Positions 52,047 to 60,022 are shown, numbered from the stretch's first letter. The stretch: 64,000 bases of DNA from Leptonema sp964619535 (GCA_964619535.1 CAZUEX010000001.1:62001-126000), one strand, 5' to 3'. The notes: generated by a model from the sequence alone, not told the origin. Translations and numbers: made by a program.

Positions 52047-52724
52047 ATGCAGCTCGATCTATTCGACGTCCAGCCCGATCTCTTTCCGGCTTTCCAGTGC
52101 CAGCGGCAACCTGAACGGCCGAGCAAGCCGGTTGGTACGGTCAATCTGCCGTTTCTGTCAGACATAGAGTATCTCGCCAGGAAGAGGGGCTATTGCTCCG
52201 CGGGCAATAAGCATTTCCGTACTTCCAACCTTTGCGCTATGTTCGGCAAGAGCGAACGAACGATCCAGCGGGCCTTACAGACTCTCGTTGCAGCCGATGC
52301 GATCCGCATTGAGAGAGGCGGGCCGAAGCGATACATCTTCATGACGCTCCGCGGGCGCATGATGCTTGAGGAAGCAGGATTCGTCACGCCTACCCCGACA
52401 CCGCAAGAGACTGCTACCCCGACACGACAGGCGAAACCTACCCCGACACTGTCGCATACCACCGTCAAGACGTCGGGGTTACCCCGTCAGAATGTCGCTC
52501 TACCCCGTCAAAATGACGCACATATAAACATATCTCAATCTATCTCATTACATGAAGAGGCGGTCGAGAAAACCGATGAAGGCGACAGGGAAGACACGCC
52601 CATCTCGGGAGACGAGGTAATCTTTTTGTTCGGCCCACCACCACAGCCAGAAGAGCGAAAGCCACGCAATATACGCGAGACCCTTGAATTGATGCACCAG
52701 AGGTACAGCCAATGCTCAGCGTGA
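52047..52724 (+). CDS. Phage replication protein, lambda O-like arrangement
   Basis: 225 residues. The N-terminal 110 residues include a winged-helix-like part (HFRTSNLCAMFGKSERTIQR, then ALQTLVAADAIRIERGGPKR). The middle is a low-complexity PTPT/PRQN stretch encoded by the iteron-like DNA repeats, and the C-terminal tail is acidic. This is the layout of lambda O and similar initiators, whose gene contains the origin. Assignment by architecture. Confidence 0.65.
   Translation: MQLDLFDVQPDLFPAFQCQRQPERPSKPVGTVNLPFLSDIEYLARKRGYCSAGNKHFRTSNLCAMFGKSERTIQRALQTLVAADAIRIERGGPKRYIFMTLRGRMMLEEAGFVTPTPTPQETATPTRQAKPTPTLSHTTVKTSGLPRQNVALPRQNDAHINISQSISLHEEAVEKTDEGDREDTPISGDEVIFLFGPPPQPEERKPRNIRETLELMHQRYSQCSA
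52391..52555 (+). other. Candidate phage replication origin: iteron-like repeats plus AT-rich segment
   Basis: TACCCCGACA at 52391, 52415 and 52439 (24-base steps), TACCCCGTCA at 52480 and 52501 (21-base step), and an inverted near-copy at 52471-52480. Right after it, 52517-52555 is AT-rich (CATATAAACATATCTCAATC), a plausible unwinding element. All lies within the O-like gene. Confidence 0.6.
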
Positions 52725-53008
52725 GTTTACAGGATCTTCGCGAACGGGGTATGATCGATCCGGTCGCTGAGGCAGAGCTTATCAAGGCTCCGGATAACGT
52801 CAAAGCACTCCTCGCACGGTGGGCTATCTGGTACGGAAAGCGGATAGAAGTCGGATCGGTGAGCGAGATCCTCAAGAGTGAAGTTGCTGCAAAACACGCC
52901 GACCAGGCACGGGCGATGTTCGCTACGTGGACGGCCCCGGCACCGAAACCACCGCGCCTGCATCTTGTTGTTCCAGACAATCAGCGACGCGGACAGAAGG
53001 GAGCTTGA
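52712..53008 (+). CDS. Hypothetical phage protein
   Basis: 98 residues, overlapping the O-like gene by 13 bases. Start MLSVSLQDLRERGMIDPVAE; small helical and basic at the end. In lambda-like layouts a helicase loader follows O, but no ATPase motif is seen here. Function unknown. Confidence 0.5.
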   Translation: MLSVSLQDLRERGMIDPVAEAELIKAPDNVKALLARWAIWYGKRIEVGSVSEILKSEVAAKHADQARAMFATWTAPAPKPPRLHLVVPDNQRRGQKGA

Positions 53009-53010
53009 AG

Positions 53011-53415
53011 ATGTTAACGCAGAAGGAACAGGAACTCCGCGCAAAGGAATTTGCCAGGCGAGCACGCATCCTCGGAGACTCAATGCTTGAGCTGGCGCGC
53101 TGCGTCATTGAAGCCCGCGAATTTCAGGGACGGTCATACAAACAGACTCTCGTGCTCTGGTACGACTCTGTGGGGAGGCTGGCCATTGCTGACGAGTACG
53201 CGAAAAGGACCGTTGGCGACGACATCACGCGGTTCATGGCTCGGGAGATACAGCACGTATCAAGCGGATCGGTTGAACGAGCAGAGGCCATCATCGAAGA
53301 AATCATAAACGAGCAGAAGCTTCGCGCTAATCCCGTGAAGCGCCTGTTGAGGGTGGTGAAAGGTGGAAAGGACGACAGCAGGAGTATTCATCCGCATCGA
53401 CCCACCGGTGCATGA
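53011..53415 (+). CDS. Hypothetical phage protein
   Basis: 134 residues from ATG 53011. Helical and charged (KEQELRAKEFARRARILG). No known family. Overlaps the next small frame by 53 bases. The ATG lies in a good context after GCTTGAAG. Confidence 0.55.
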   Translation: MLTQKEQELRAKEFARRARILGDSMLELARCVIEAREFQGRSYKQTLVLWYDSVGRLAIADEYAKRTVGDDITRFMAREIQHVSSGSVERAEAIIEEIINEQKLRANPVKRLLRVVKGGKDDSRSIHPHRPTGA

Positions 53416-53575
53416 AGGTAGAGATGAGTTGGGCTTTCCATACTGCATTCTGCCGGCAAGGCCGCAGTCTATGCGCCGTTGGACATGGGTTGAAGTACGG
53501 AGGAGAGGACGCATAGATGGCGCACGCAAGGACATACAGCATCGAGGCAGCGATCCGCAAGGCAAAGAAGCGTGA
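53363..53575 (+). CDS. Hypothetical small phage protein
   Basis: 70 residues from GTG 53363 with GGTG upstream. VFIRIDPPVHEGRDELGF and YCILPARPQSMRRWTW look coding. It overlaps genes on both sides (53 and 59 bases), so confidence is limited. Confidence 0.4.
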   Translation: MERTTAGVFIRIDPPVHEGRDELGFPYCILPARPQSMRRWTWVEVRRRGRIDGARKDIQHRGSDPQGKEA

Positions 53576-53837
53576 TGGCTTCAAGTGCATCATATGCTGG
53601 CGAGGCCATGAGACGGGGCACACGGTCGACGGGTCTCATCTATTCGTGCGGAATTGTTCCTATCCGCGTTACCATGCGGATGATCCCGACCATATCTTTA
53701 CCGCGTGCTCGTGGCATCATGCTGAGTACGGAAAGCAGACCACGTGGCAGGCAAAGGCCGCGTGGTTCCGGAAATACCGCCTCGAAGCGTGGGCACACCT
53801 GGTGGAATACATCGTCGGAGAGCGTGAAGCATGCTGA
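53517..53837 (+). CDS. HNH-like / NinG-like zinc protein
   Basis: 106 residues. CIICW, then HLFVRNCSYPRYHADDPDHI and CSWHHAEYG give a Cys2...His pattern like small HNH nucleases of phage nin regions. It precedes a NinB-like gene, which supports a role in recombination or DNA packaging. Confidence 0.6.
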   Translation: MAHARTYSIEAAIRKAKKRDGFKCIICWRGHETGHTVDGSHLFVRNCSYPRYHADDPDHIFTACSWHHAEYGKQTTWQAKAAWFRKYRLEAWAHLVEYIVGEREAC

Positions 53838-54235
53838 CCCCCGTTTTCAAGGGTTTTGTGAGCGAGGATGGACGGCTTCTGCTGGCCGACCGCGAGGCCT
53901 TCAGGAAGTACCTGCAAGGTCAATGTGGGAAGCACGTCGAAGTCATTGTTCGGCTTGTGAAGAAGATGCGGTCGAAACCGCAGAACGATTACGTGCATGC
54001 CGTACTCTTCCGGACGTTGGCGAACGAGTGGGGATGGGAAGAGCGAGAGATGAAAGAATACCTGCTCGTTCGTTTCGCTCCACGGAAGCATGCAGAGAAG
54101 GGGCCGGGAAAGATCATTCGTACGTCAGAGATGACCACGGTGCAGTTGAACGAGTTCTGCGAACGGGTCCGGCGTTGGGCAATGATCGAGCATCAGGTGA
54201 ATCTGCCTGAGCCGAATGAAGTCATTATAGATTGA
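53831..54235 (+). CDS. NinB-like recombination protein
   Basis: 134 residues. RSKPQNDYVHAVLFRTLANE, EMKEYLLVRFAP and TSEMTTVQLNEFCERVRRW match the NinB (lambda Orf) pattern. These help load or modulate SSB and recombinases. Starts within the end of the HNH gene. Confidence 0.72.
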   Translation: MLTPVFKGFVSEDGRLLLADREAFRKYLQGQCGKHVEVIVRLVKKMRSKPQNDYVHAVLFRTLANEWGWEEREMKEYLLVRFAPRKHAEKGPGKIIRTSEMTTVQLNEFCERVRRWAMIEHQVNLPEPNEVIID

Positions 54236-54246
54236 GGAGAGAGGCC

Positions 54247-54477
54247 ATGTTGTTAACGAGATTATTTGGTTTGCAGGCATACTTGATCTGGAGAGACCTA
54301 CGGGCCTTGCTATTCGGTTTCCTTATCGTTATGGGCATCGTCGGCATTGCGATCGGCGTTGCCGTCGCGTCGGCCATCGATTGCACGGTGGCATCCAAGG
54401 CTGAGCCGGCGGAACATGCGCGCTGCATTCACGCGAGCTCTAAGGCCGGATTCTTCTGGCTGGAGGGGCGCGAGTGA
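54247..54477 (+). CDS. Small membrane protein
   Basis: 76 residues from ATG 54247, with GAGGAGAG before it. One strong helix, FGFLIVMGIVGIAIGVAVAS, and two cysteines in the tail. Function unknown. Its stop overlaps the GTG of the deaminase gene. Confidence 0.55.
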   Translation: MLLTRLFGLQAYLIWRDLRALLFGFLIVMGIVGIAIGVAVASAIDCTVASKAEPAEHARCIHASSKAGFFWLEGRE

Positions 54478-54971
54478 AGCCATCCTGGGAAGAGACGTTT
54501 TTCGAGATCTGTGAGGTTCTGGCCCGTCGCTCCGACGACCCTCGGACAAAACTCGGTTGCGTCATTGTCGATGAGAAGAATCGCATCGTTTCGCTCGGGT
54601 ATTACGGTCTTCCGCGTGGTTTCGAGCCGACGGAAGAGAGAACCACTGCGCCCGACAAATACCGTTGGATGGTCCACGCAGAGCAGAATGCAATCCTCAA
54701 TGCGAGAGGCTCAGTCGAGGGCTGCACGCTGTACGTCCCGATTCTGCCCTGTCCGGTGTGCGCGAATACCATCATCCAGGCAGGCATCAAGATGGTGGTG
54801 ATGAAGACTGCCGCAATTGAGGAATACGCAAAGAATCCTGGACCGCATATGGACCACGCCCAGGAGACGCTCGGCAAATTTCGAGCTGCGGGCGTTTATT
54901 GTTATGTCTGGCATGAGGCACGAGGGTATGTTCGTGTGGGTTACCTGTCGGAGGAAAAATGGGTGTCCTGA
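54474..54971 (+). CDS. dCMP deaminase family protein
   Basis: 165 residues from GTG 54474. Zinc motifs HAEQNAIL and LPCPVCA are typical of dCMP/deoxycytidylate deaminases (ComEB type). It makes dUMP for thymidylate synthesis during phage replication. Overlaps the ParB-HTH gene by 13 bases. Confidence 0.9.
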   Translation: MKPSWEETFFEICEVLARRSDDPRTKLGCVIVDEKNRIVSLGYYGLPRGFEPTEERTTAPDKYRWMVHAEQNAILNARGSVEGCTLYVPILPCPVCANTIIQAGIKMVVMKTAAIEEYAKNPGPHMDHAQETLGKFRAAGVYCYVWHEARGYVRVGYLSEEKWVS

Positions 54972-55819
54972 GAAAAGAGAATCCCCGCCGGGTTGCGATC
55001 TCGAAACTCGTACGTCATCCGATGCAGAGCATCTTCGCTGCGACGGAAGAGACCATGCGGATGATGTGCGAGGACATCTCGACGCGAGGCTTGCAGGAAC
55101 CTATCCTGATCAATCGTGATTACGTGATCATCTCCGGACACAAGAGGGTGGAAGCCTGCACGCGTCTCGGATGGACTGAGATCCCGGCATTCATACGTGA
55201 CATCCGGACCGACGACGTCGAGGCATTGATCAAGGCCAACACTGCACGGCAGCTCGTCGGTTATCAGACCAGGCTGAAGGTCTATGCGGCCATCATGCCG
55301 GGCTTACTGGATAACCCGTCCCTGAATAAGCGCACTCTTGCCGCCCTTGCGGCGCGGACCGCTATCACGCCGGCGACCATCCGGAAGGATATGACGAAGT
55401 ACCGCAACGAGGGGAAGGAAAATATCACGATCGAGAAGGTGAATGCGGCTTGGAAGCAGAAAGACCCGAACATCAAGATTGTGCTATCGGAAGGCGCACA
55501 TGGGTTGTACATCATCAACGTTGCCGCCAAGAACTTCCGTAACGAGTCCGGCCCCGGACCTCTGCACGAGGTTCTCACCGAATCCTATAAGAAGGCCTGC
55601 TCGACATCGTTCGAAAGAGCAGAGCGTTCTTACTCGCAGATCGGCGCCGAGATTGTCCGGCTACGAAAGGGGCTCGGGATGACGCAGGTGGCATTGGCGG
55701 AAGCGCTCGGTTGTTCTCAGTCGTATCTTGCCGAATGCGAGAAAGGCCTGTATAAATCGGCCGAGGATGTTCTCTCCCGAGTGAGAGCGCACGTAGACGA
55801 TATAGGTTTGAAGCTGTAG
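54959..55819 (+). CDS. ParB-like nuclease domain fused to an XRE helix-turn-helix
   Basis: 286 residues; ribosome-binding site GGAGG just before. Residues 5-110 have a ParB/sulfiredoxin fold with LQEPILINRDYVIISGHKRV (the ParB ISGHKR box). Residues about 225-280 hold an XRE helix-turn-helix, MTQVALAEALGCSQSYLAEC. The joining of the two is unusual; a regulatory or partition role is likely. Confidence 0.8.
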   Translation: MGVLRKENPRRVAISKLVRHPMQSIFAATEETMRMMCEDISTRGLQEPILINRDYVIISGHKRVEACTRLGWTEIPAFIRDIRTDDVEALIKANTARQLVGYQTRLKVYAAIMPGLLDNPSLNKRTLAALAARTAITPATIRKDMTKYRNEGKENITIEKVNAAWKQKDPNIKIVLSEGAHGLYIINVAAKNFRNESGPGPLHEVLTESYKKACSTSFERAERSYSQIGAEIVRLRKGLGMTQVALAEALGCSQSYLAECEKGLYKSAEDVLSRVRAHVDDIGLKL

Positions 55820-55828
55820 GAGTATCGC

Positions 55829-56152
55829 ATGAAATCGCACTTCAGAATTCACCTGACAGGCAATCCCACCGATCCTCGGAACGAACTATCTTTTGTGGAT
55901 GAGAACGGCGAAGAGCATCGTCTGGCCGGGATCATCAGGCTTTCCGTGAAAGCGGGCGTAGAGGGAAAACCAATCCTCTCCTTTGAGAGCTATGTTGACG
56001 AGCTGGATCTGGTGCTGGACGGGCACTTCGGAGCCGCCGTTCGCTGCGACGCATCAGGAGAGCCCGTCATCGTTTCGGGATTGGTCCAGTCGATGGCGGA
56101 CCTCAATGAGCTCGCCCGGATGGCGCAGAAAATGGAGGCCGCCGATGCTTGA
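55829..56152 (+). CDS. Hypothetical phage protein
   Basis: 107 residues, start MKSHFRIHLTGNPTD with a GGAGT site. Beta-rich first half and a helical end (MADLNELARMAQKMEAAD). No known family. Confidence 0.55.
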   Translation: MKSHFRIHLTGNPTDPRNELSFVDENGEEHRLAGIIRLSVKAGVEGKPILSFESYVDELDLVLDGHFGAAVRCDASGEPVIVSGLVQSMADLNELARMAQKMEAADA

Positions 56153-56231
56153 GGGAATCCGTAAGAGATTGGCCAAGGCCTTCGGAGGTAGTAGGGGTTT
56201 GGCCTCATATCGTCAAAGTGCTTGCGCATAG
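56145..56231 (+). CDS. Very small open frame
   Basis: 28 residues from ATG 56145, overlapping the previous gene by eight bases. Basic helix MLEGIRKRLAKAFGG. Coding status uncertain. Confidence 0.3.
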   Translation: MLEGIRKRLAKAFGGSRGLASYRQSACA

Positions 56232-56276
56232 ATAGACGTGTGGGTAATACTGTCGTCTCTACGAGGGTTAGAAGCG

Positions 56277-57071
56277 ATGGGTGATTTGACATATGAGACC
56301 AGAATATGCGCGTTCGTGGATATCCTTGGTTTTGGGCGGACGGTGAAGGGGTCAGTCAATGAAGCCGGAGAACCAATAGCACAGGAGATCAATCGCATCG
56401 CCAGCTTCCTTAAGGCACTCGTGCACTATACACGGCCGATTGGACCAGGCGACCTGAGGTCGGACCGGATGGTTACTCAGTTTTCGGATAGCCTCGTAAT
56501 TTCATATCCTTGTACGGCAGAGAGCGAGGTGTTCTTTTCCCTTCTCGATTTATTGCATTGCTGCTTGGCAGGAGTGCGCTCCAACCTTTTGCTGCGGGGT
56601 GGAGTCGCTGTCGGACCAATGCTCCATACTGATGATATAGTCTTCGGGCCAGCGCTCGTATCGGCGTACGAGATGGAATCAAAGCAGGCTTTCTTCCCAC
56701 GGATTATCGTCCACAAGGACGTCATATCGGCAGCTGCCTTAGCTCACGCGCAGCACCACACTCCAGAAATGGAAGTGGCGGAGATTGCGGAGATCGTCAT
56801 GCAGGATACCGATGGGTGCTTCTATATTGATTATCTGGGGGCAGCTCAGTCAGAATTCGACGATCCCGACGCCGGTATTGTTGAGCATATGGCGGACATC
56901 GCTCGCATGATCCGAGCCGGTCTGAAAGATCCAGACCCGAGGACCGTGGCAAAATACCTTTGGCTGCAGCAGAAATATAACGCTCTGGCTAACTCCTTTG
57001 TCCGTCGTTGTGCTGAAGAACCACACCTTCAGGAACTCTATGGGACCATTCTCCCGGTGAGGGATTCGTGA
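56277..57071 (+). CDS. Class III nucleotide cyclase-like protein
   Basis: 264 residues from ATG 56277 (GAGGG site). FVDILGFG near residue 11 and FSDSLVIS near 63 match the two metal-binding Asp regions of class III cyclases. LLRGGVAVGPMLHTDDI and FGPALVSAYEMESKQAFFPR match the later core motifs. The base-selecting residues and the Asn/Arg pair are not clear. Such proteins recur in bacteria without assigned function. Its base usage looks poorer in GC than its neighbours, so it may be an accessory cargo gene. Confidence 0.5.
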   Translation: MGDLTYETRICAFVDILGFGRTVKGSVNEAGEPIAQEINRIASFLKALVHYTRPIGPGDLRSDRMVTQFSDSLVISYPCTAESEVFFSLLDLLHCCLAGVRSNLLLRGGVAVGPMLHTDDIVFGPALVSAYEMESKQAFFPRIIVHKDVISAAALAHAQHHTPEMEVAEIAEIVMQDTDGCFYIDYLGAAQSEFDDPDAGIVEHMADIARMIRAGLKDPDPRTVAKYLWLQQKYNALANSFVRRCAEEPHLQELYGTILPVRDS

Positions 57072-57225
57072 ACGGCCTCTATGATTGTATAGGTTCTTCC
57101 GCGTCAAGAACTGAGCAACCCCGTCCAGTCACCCCGGTTCGAAACCATTTCCCGATTGTCTTTCGTGCCTGAGAATGAATGTCATCCGACCACCTGAATG
57201 AGTGGTATCGTGGATACATTTGCTC

Positions 57226-57756
57226 ATGGCGACCAGAACTGCGAAAAAGAAAGCAATCAAGCGCTCGTCTCCCTCCGGGAAAAAGAGAACGAACAGAACG
57301 GGCATCAAAACCCCTGTTGACCGCCTGTACCCTGACTTAGCCCCAGAACATGAGACAGCGGCTCGACTTCTTGCGGATGGGCACAGCATGGAAGCGATCG
57401 GTGCAGCGATAGGCGTTAGCAAATCGACGATCCACCGATGGCTACAAGATCCCGCCGTGAGCGAAGCATTCGAGACCGAGCGAGAGCTGCGCATGCGTGA
57501 AGTTCGGCAGTCGTTTGCCGGGACCATCGACGCTGCCGGCAGAGCGCTCCGCCACCAGTTAGAGCGGGGCTCAACGAAGGCCGGCACAGCGTTACACGGG
57601 CGCCTGGCTCTGGCCGTCCTGAAGGAGTCCGGTTACCTCCCAAAATCGAAAGAGAAGGAGTCGGAGGACAGGAAGAAAGCGGCCATGCTGGAGGAGTTCC
57701 TGTCGGATCTTGCTTCGCTGGCAGACGACGGAATGAGCGATGGCGACGAAGGTTAG
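57226..57756 (+). CDS. terS: Terminase small subunit
   Basis: 176 residues from ATG 57226. Basic tail TAKKKAIKRSS, then a helix-turn-helix (MEAIGAAIGVSKSTIHRWLQ) and a helical oligomer region. It recognises the packaging site on the DNA. The 154-base region before it contains a GTTCTT/AAGAAC hairpin at 57093-57111 and may hold that site. It overlaps terL by 17 bases. Confidence 0.85.
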   Translation: MATRTAKKKAIKRSSPSGKKRTNRTGIKTPVDRLYPDLAPEHETAARLLADGHSMEAIGAAIGVSKSTIHRWLQDPAVSEAFETERELRMREVRQSFAGTIDAAGRALRHQLERGSTKAGTALHGRLALAVLKESGYLPKSKEKESEDRKKAAMLEEFLSDLASLADDGMSDGDEG

Positions 57757-59386
57757 CAAGCGTCGCCTCAAGGCTCTGTTCGACCGTTACCCGGCGGAGA
57801 TCGTGGAGGCGGGGCTAAAGCTATATAAAGAGCGGCAGAAACAGGAGCAGCTCTCGCCGGAAGCGAAGAACCGACGGGCAAAGGCCTGCGAAGACTTCAT
57901 GTTCTTTATCCGGACGTACTTCGGGCACTATACCGAAGTCGAATTCGGCCCCCAGCAACTCGAAGTCATCGAGGCGGTCCAGGAATACCGAGGAAAGAAG
58001 GACCGAAAGCCATTGAAGCTCATGGTGGCTATGAGCCGGGGATTCGGTAAGTCGACCATCCTCACGCTCATGGGCCTCCTGTGGCTCGTAGCGAACGGGA
58101 CGTGGAAGTTCCCCATCATCATCTCATCTACCCTGGAGAGCGCAAAGGGGTTTCTACAGTCGGTCATTGAAGAGATCGAGAACAACGAGAAGCTCACCGA
58201 GGACTTCCCTGAGCTTAACCCTAAGATCGACGGCAAGGGGCAGACCGTTAGCTGGAAGGACAGCGACATCGTCATGGCCGGGGGCGCAAGGGTGCTCGCC
58301 CGAGGCTTCCTCAACTCCATCCGTGGAAAGCGCAATCGTCAGTACCGCCCCGATGCGCTTCTCATCGACGATCCGGACGAAGAAAGGCACGTCGCGTCCG
58401 AGGCGACGATGAAGCGCAAGTACCGATGGTTCGAGCGCGCTGCCCTCAAGCTCGGCGGAGGGTGGGGCATCGACATCCTCTTTGCCTACACGACGATTTC
58501 ACAGAATTGTGTCGGCGAGTATATCTACAATCATACCGAACGATACAAAGACTGGAAGAAGCTGAAATTCGCCGCGCTCGTCGACGAGCACGGGAAACCC
58601 TGGCGGCCTGAGAACGGAAGCGAAGCATTCTCGACATGGCCGCAGCGGTTCGGAATCGAAGGGCTCATCGAGGAAATGGAGCTGGACCCGATCGGCTTCG
58701 CGCAGGAAAGGCAGAACTCTCCGCTTCCCGAAACAGATCAGCGCTTCAAAGGGCAGATCAAAACGTATGAGTTCTCGCAGAGGGATTGGACCGGCTGGCG
58801 GCTTGCGCTGGCAGTGGACCTTTCTCTCGGTAAGAACGAGAAATCCGACTATTCTGCGATCGTCGGCGTCGGCCTTTCTCCCGAAGGGATCTACCACGAG
58901 CTCTACTCCGACATCCAGAGGCGCCGACCGGATGCCATCGAGAACGATCTGCTGACTGCGTTAACACTCTTCCCCTGGAACGTATGCGGCATCGAGGACG
59001 TTGCCAACCAGGAATACTTCCTGCTGAACTTCCGGAAGCGTGTGCTCGAGTACAACAGGACCAGAGAGCAGAAGATCCTGTGTCCCATCAACGGAATAGG
59101 AAACACCGGCGATAAAGAAGCGCGTATCGTCGGCGCTCTGCAACCGCTCGTTGCGGCCGGGCTCTTGCTTCTTCGCAGCGACTCCGAGATCCTCTATGCT
59201 CAGTTGAACGAATTCCCGTATTTGAAGAAGGACGGCCCGGACGCACTTGAAATGGCCGTACGGCAGCTCAATACGTACAACGTCGTCACGACGAGCACCG
59301 TCGCAGCAGCGGCCGCTCCGGTGACAGGGAGAGCCATCCACAAGCAGCGGTCTCAGGCGTTCATGCAGCGTTATTCGAAGTCGTGA
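57740..59386 (+). CDS. terL: Terminase large subunit
   Basis: 548 residues. Walker A MSRGFGKST at about 98, Walker B ALLIDDPDEE near 206, and nuclease motifs VDLSLGKNEKSDYSAI and DGPDALEMAV. It drives DNA into the head and cuts it. The expected next gene, portal, is missing. Confidence 0.95.
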   Translation: MATKVSKRRLKALFDRYPAEIVEAGLKLYKERQKQEQLSPEAKNRRAKACEDFMFFIRTYFGHYTEVEFGPQQLEVIEAVQEYRGKKDRKPLKLMVAMSRGFGKSTILTLMGLLWLVANGTWKFPIIISSTLESAKGFLQSVIEEIENNEKLTEDFPELNPKIDGKGQTVSWKDSDIVMAGGARVLARGFLNSIRGKRNRQYRPDALLIDDPDEERHVASEATMKRKYRWFERAALKLGGGWGIDILFAYTTISQNCVGEYIYNHTERYKDWKKLKFAALVDEHGKPWRPENGSEAFSTWPQRFGIEGLIEEMELDPIGFAQERQNSPLPETDQRFKGQIKTYEFSQRDWTGWRLALAVDLSLGKNEKSDYSAIVGVGLSPEGIYHELYSDIQRRRPDAIENDLLTALTLFPWNVCGIEDVANQEYFLLNFRKRVLEYNRTREQKILCPINGIGNTGDKEARIVGALQPLVAAGLLLLRSDSEILYAQLNEFPYLKKDGPDALEMAVRQLNTYNVVTTSTVAAAAAPVTGRAIHKQRSQAFMQRYSKS

Positions 59387-59431
59387 AAGACCGGGTGGAC
59401 AAGCGGCCCGACTCGTTCTATGGTAACATGC

Positions 59432-59593
59432 ATGGACGAGAGAATGGCTGTCAGCGAAACCGACACTGTGTATGCCGACGAACGGGGGTCCGACCACACC
59501 TCCGAAGAAATCACCGAAATGGCCGCCGGATTCCGTCTTGTAGGAAAGACCCCATGGGAACCACACCACATGAAGAAGGACTGGCCCCACTAA
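59432..59593 (+). CDS. Small open frame after terL
   Basis: 53 residues from ATG 59432, acidic (VYADERGSDHTSEEITEM), no membrane segment. Coding bias looks fair but no family is known. May be a leftover of the gene order before the Ro60 cassette. Confidence 0.4.
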   Translation: MDERMAVSETDTVYADERGSDHTSEEITEMAAGFRLVGKTPWEPHHMKKDWPH

Positions 59594-59600
59594 CGGAAAG

Positions 59601-59696
59601 ATGGCAGGCCAAAGGAGCCACTTCATCAACCGATCGTCCGGGACGCGTTTCAATGATTCGATCCAACTTCTGATCCTCCCCGTATGGGACCTTTGA
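59601..59696 (+). CDS. Small open frame, possible remnant
   Basis: 31 residues from ATG 59601 with GGAAAG before it. Short basic start MAGQRSHFINRSS. Possibly the broken start of a portal gene; this is inference. From 59697 to 59822 I see only AT-rich DNA and a small GCAC/GTGC hairpin. Confidence 0.3.
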   Translation: MAGQRSHFINRSSGTRFNDSIQLLILPVWDL

Positions 59697-59822
59697 TCAT
59701 GGTTTAGAACCTCATGACAAGGACAAGAATGGCGCCCATTTCGGGTCGGTCCGCAAAAGAATCAAAAATTAAAAAATTTTGGGCTGCACGCAGAAGAAGT
59801 GCATGCTAATCTGTAATCGGGT

Positions 59823-59881
59823 GGTGAACAGGCCAGTTACTTCATTTTTGCTGAAACCCCACTGGTCTGGATTGTTCCCCC
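59823..59881 (+). ncRNA. Y RNA-like structured RNA 1 (no tRNA module)
   Basis: GGTGAA, then stem CAGGCCAG (59829-59836) pairing with CTGGTCTG (59862-59869), then TTGTTCCC. Inside the stem are TACTTCA and GAAACC around a short loop. All these parts recur in the same order at 59899-60017, with the stem changed by compensating bases. It is read as the Ro60-binding part of a Y RNA. Ends and promoter are not defined; a weak TAATCT box lies at 59807. It may be part of one transcript with the next RNA. Confidence 0.7.
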
Positions 59882-59891
59882 ATTTCTACAT

Positions 59892-60022
59892 GCCCTGTGG
59901 TGAATGGATCAGATACTTCACTTTTAATGACGTGGTCGCGGGTTCGAAGCCCGCTCCCGGTGAAAACCGGGGTAGCTCAGTTGGTAGAGCACGAAACCTC
60001 TGATCCAGCTTGTTCCCAGGGC
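59892..60022 (+). ncRNA. Y RNA with permuted tRNA-like module (YrlA type)
   Basis: Outer stem GCCCTG/CAGGGC, GGTGAA, stem TGGATCAG (59905-59912)/CTGATCCA (60000-60007), with TACTTCA and GAAACC inside. Within it, CGT/ACG leads to T arm GCGGG-TTCGAAG-CCCGC (59938-59954), acceptor TCCCGGT/ACCGGGG closed by GAAA (59955-59972), then T-A and D arm GCTC-AGTTGGTA-GAGC (59975-59990). This is a tRNA elbow in permuted order, with the stem to the Ro60 site replacing the anticodon arm. It sits 24 bases before the Ro60 start. Confidence 0.88.

Noticed and set aside
52391..52510. Short CRISPR-like array
   Set aside because: Repeats are only 10 bases, spacing is uneven and the region is within a coding frame; no cas gene is near.
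59938..59990. A true permuted tRNA gene, as in some algae and archaea
   Set aside because: There is no anticodon arm, and both ends run into a stem shared with the neighbouring RNA. The GAAA loop would have to be removed to make a tRNA. A Y RNA fits all parts.
59938..59990. A tRNA fragment left by phage integration (attachment site remnant)
   Set aside because: The two halves pair with each other across the acceptor stem and are flanked by covarying stems, which a chance remnant would not show.
59779..60003. A 74-codon plus-strand frame across the Y RNAs
   Set aside because: It has no ribosome-binding site and covers both structured RNAs, and its product looks like nothing known.
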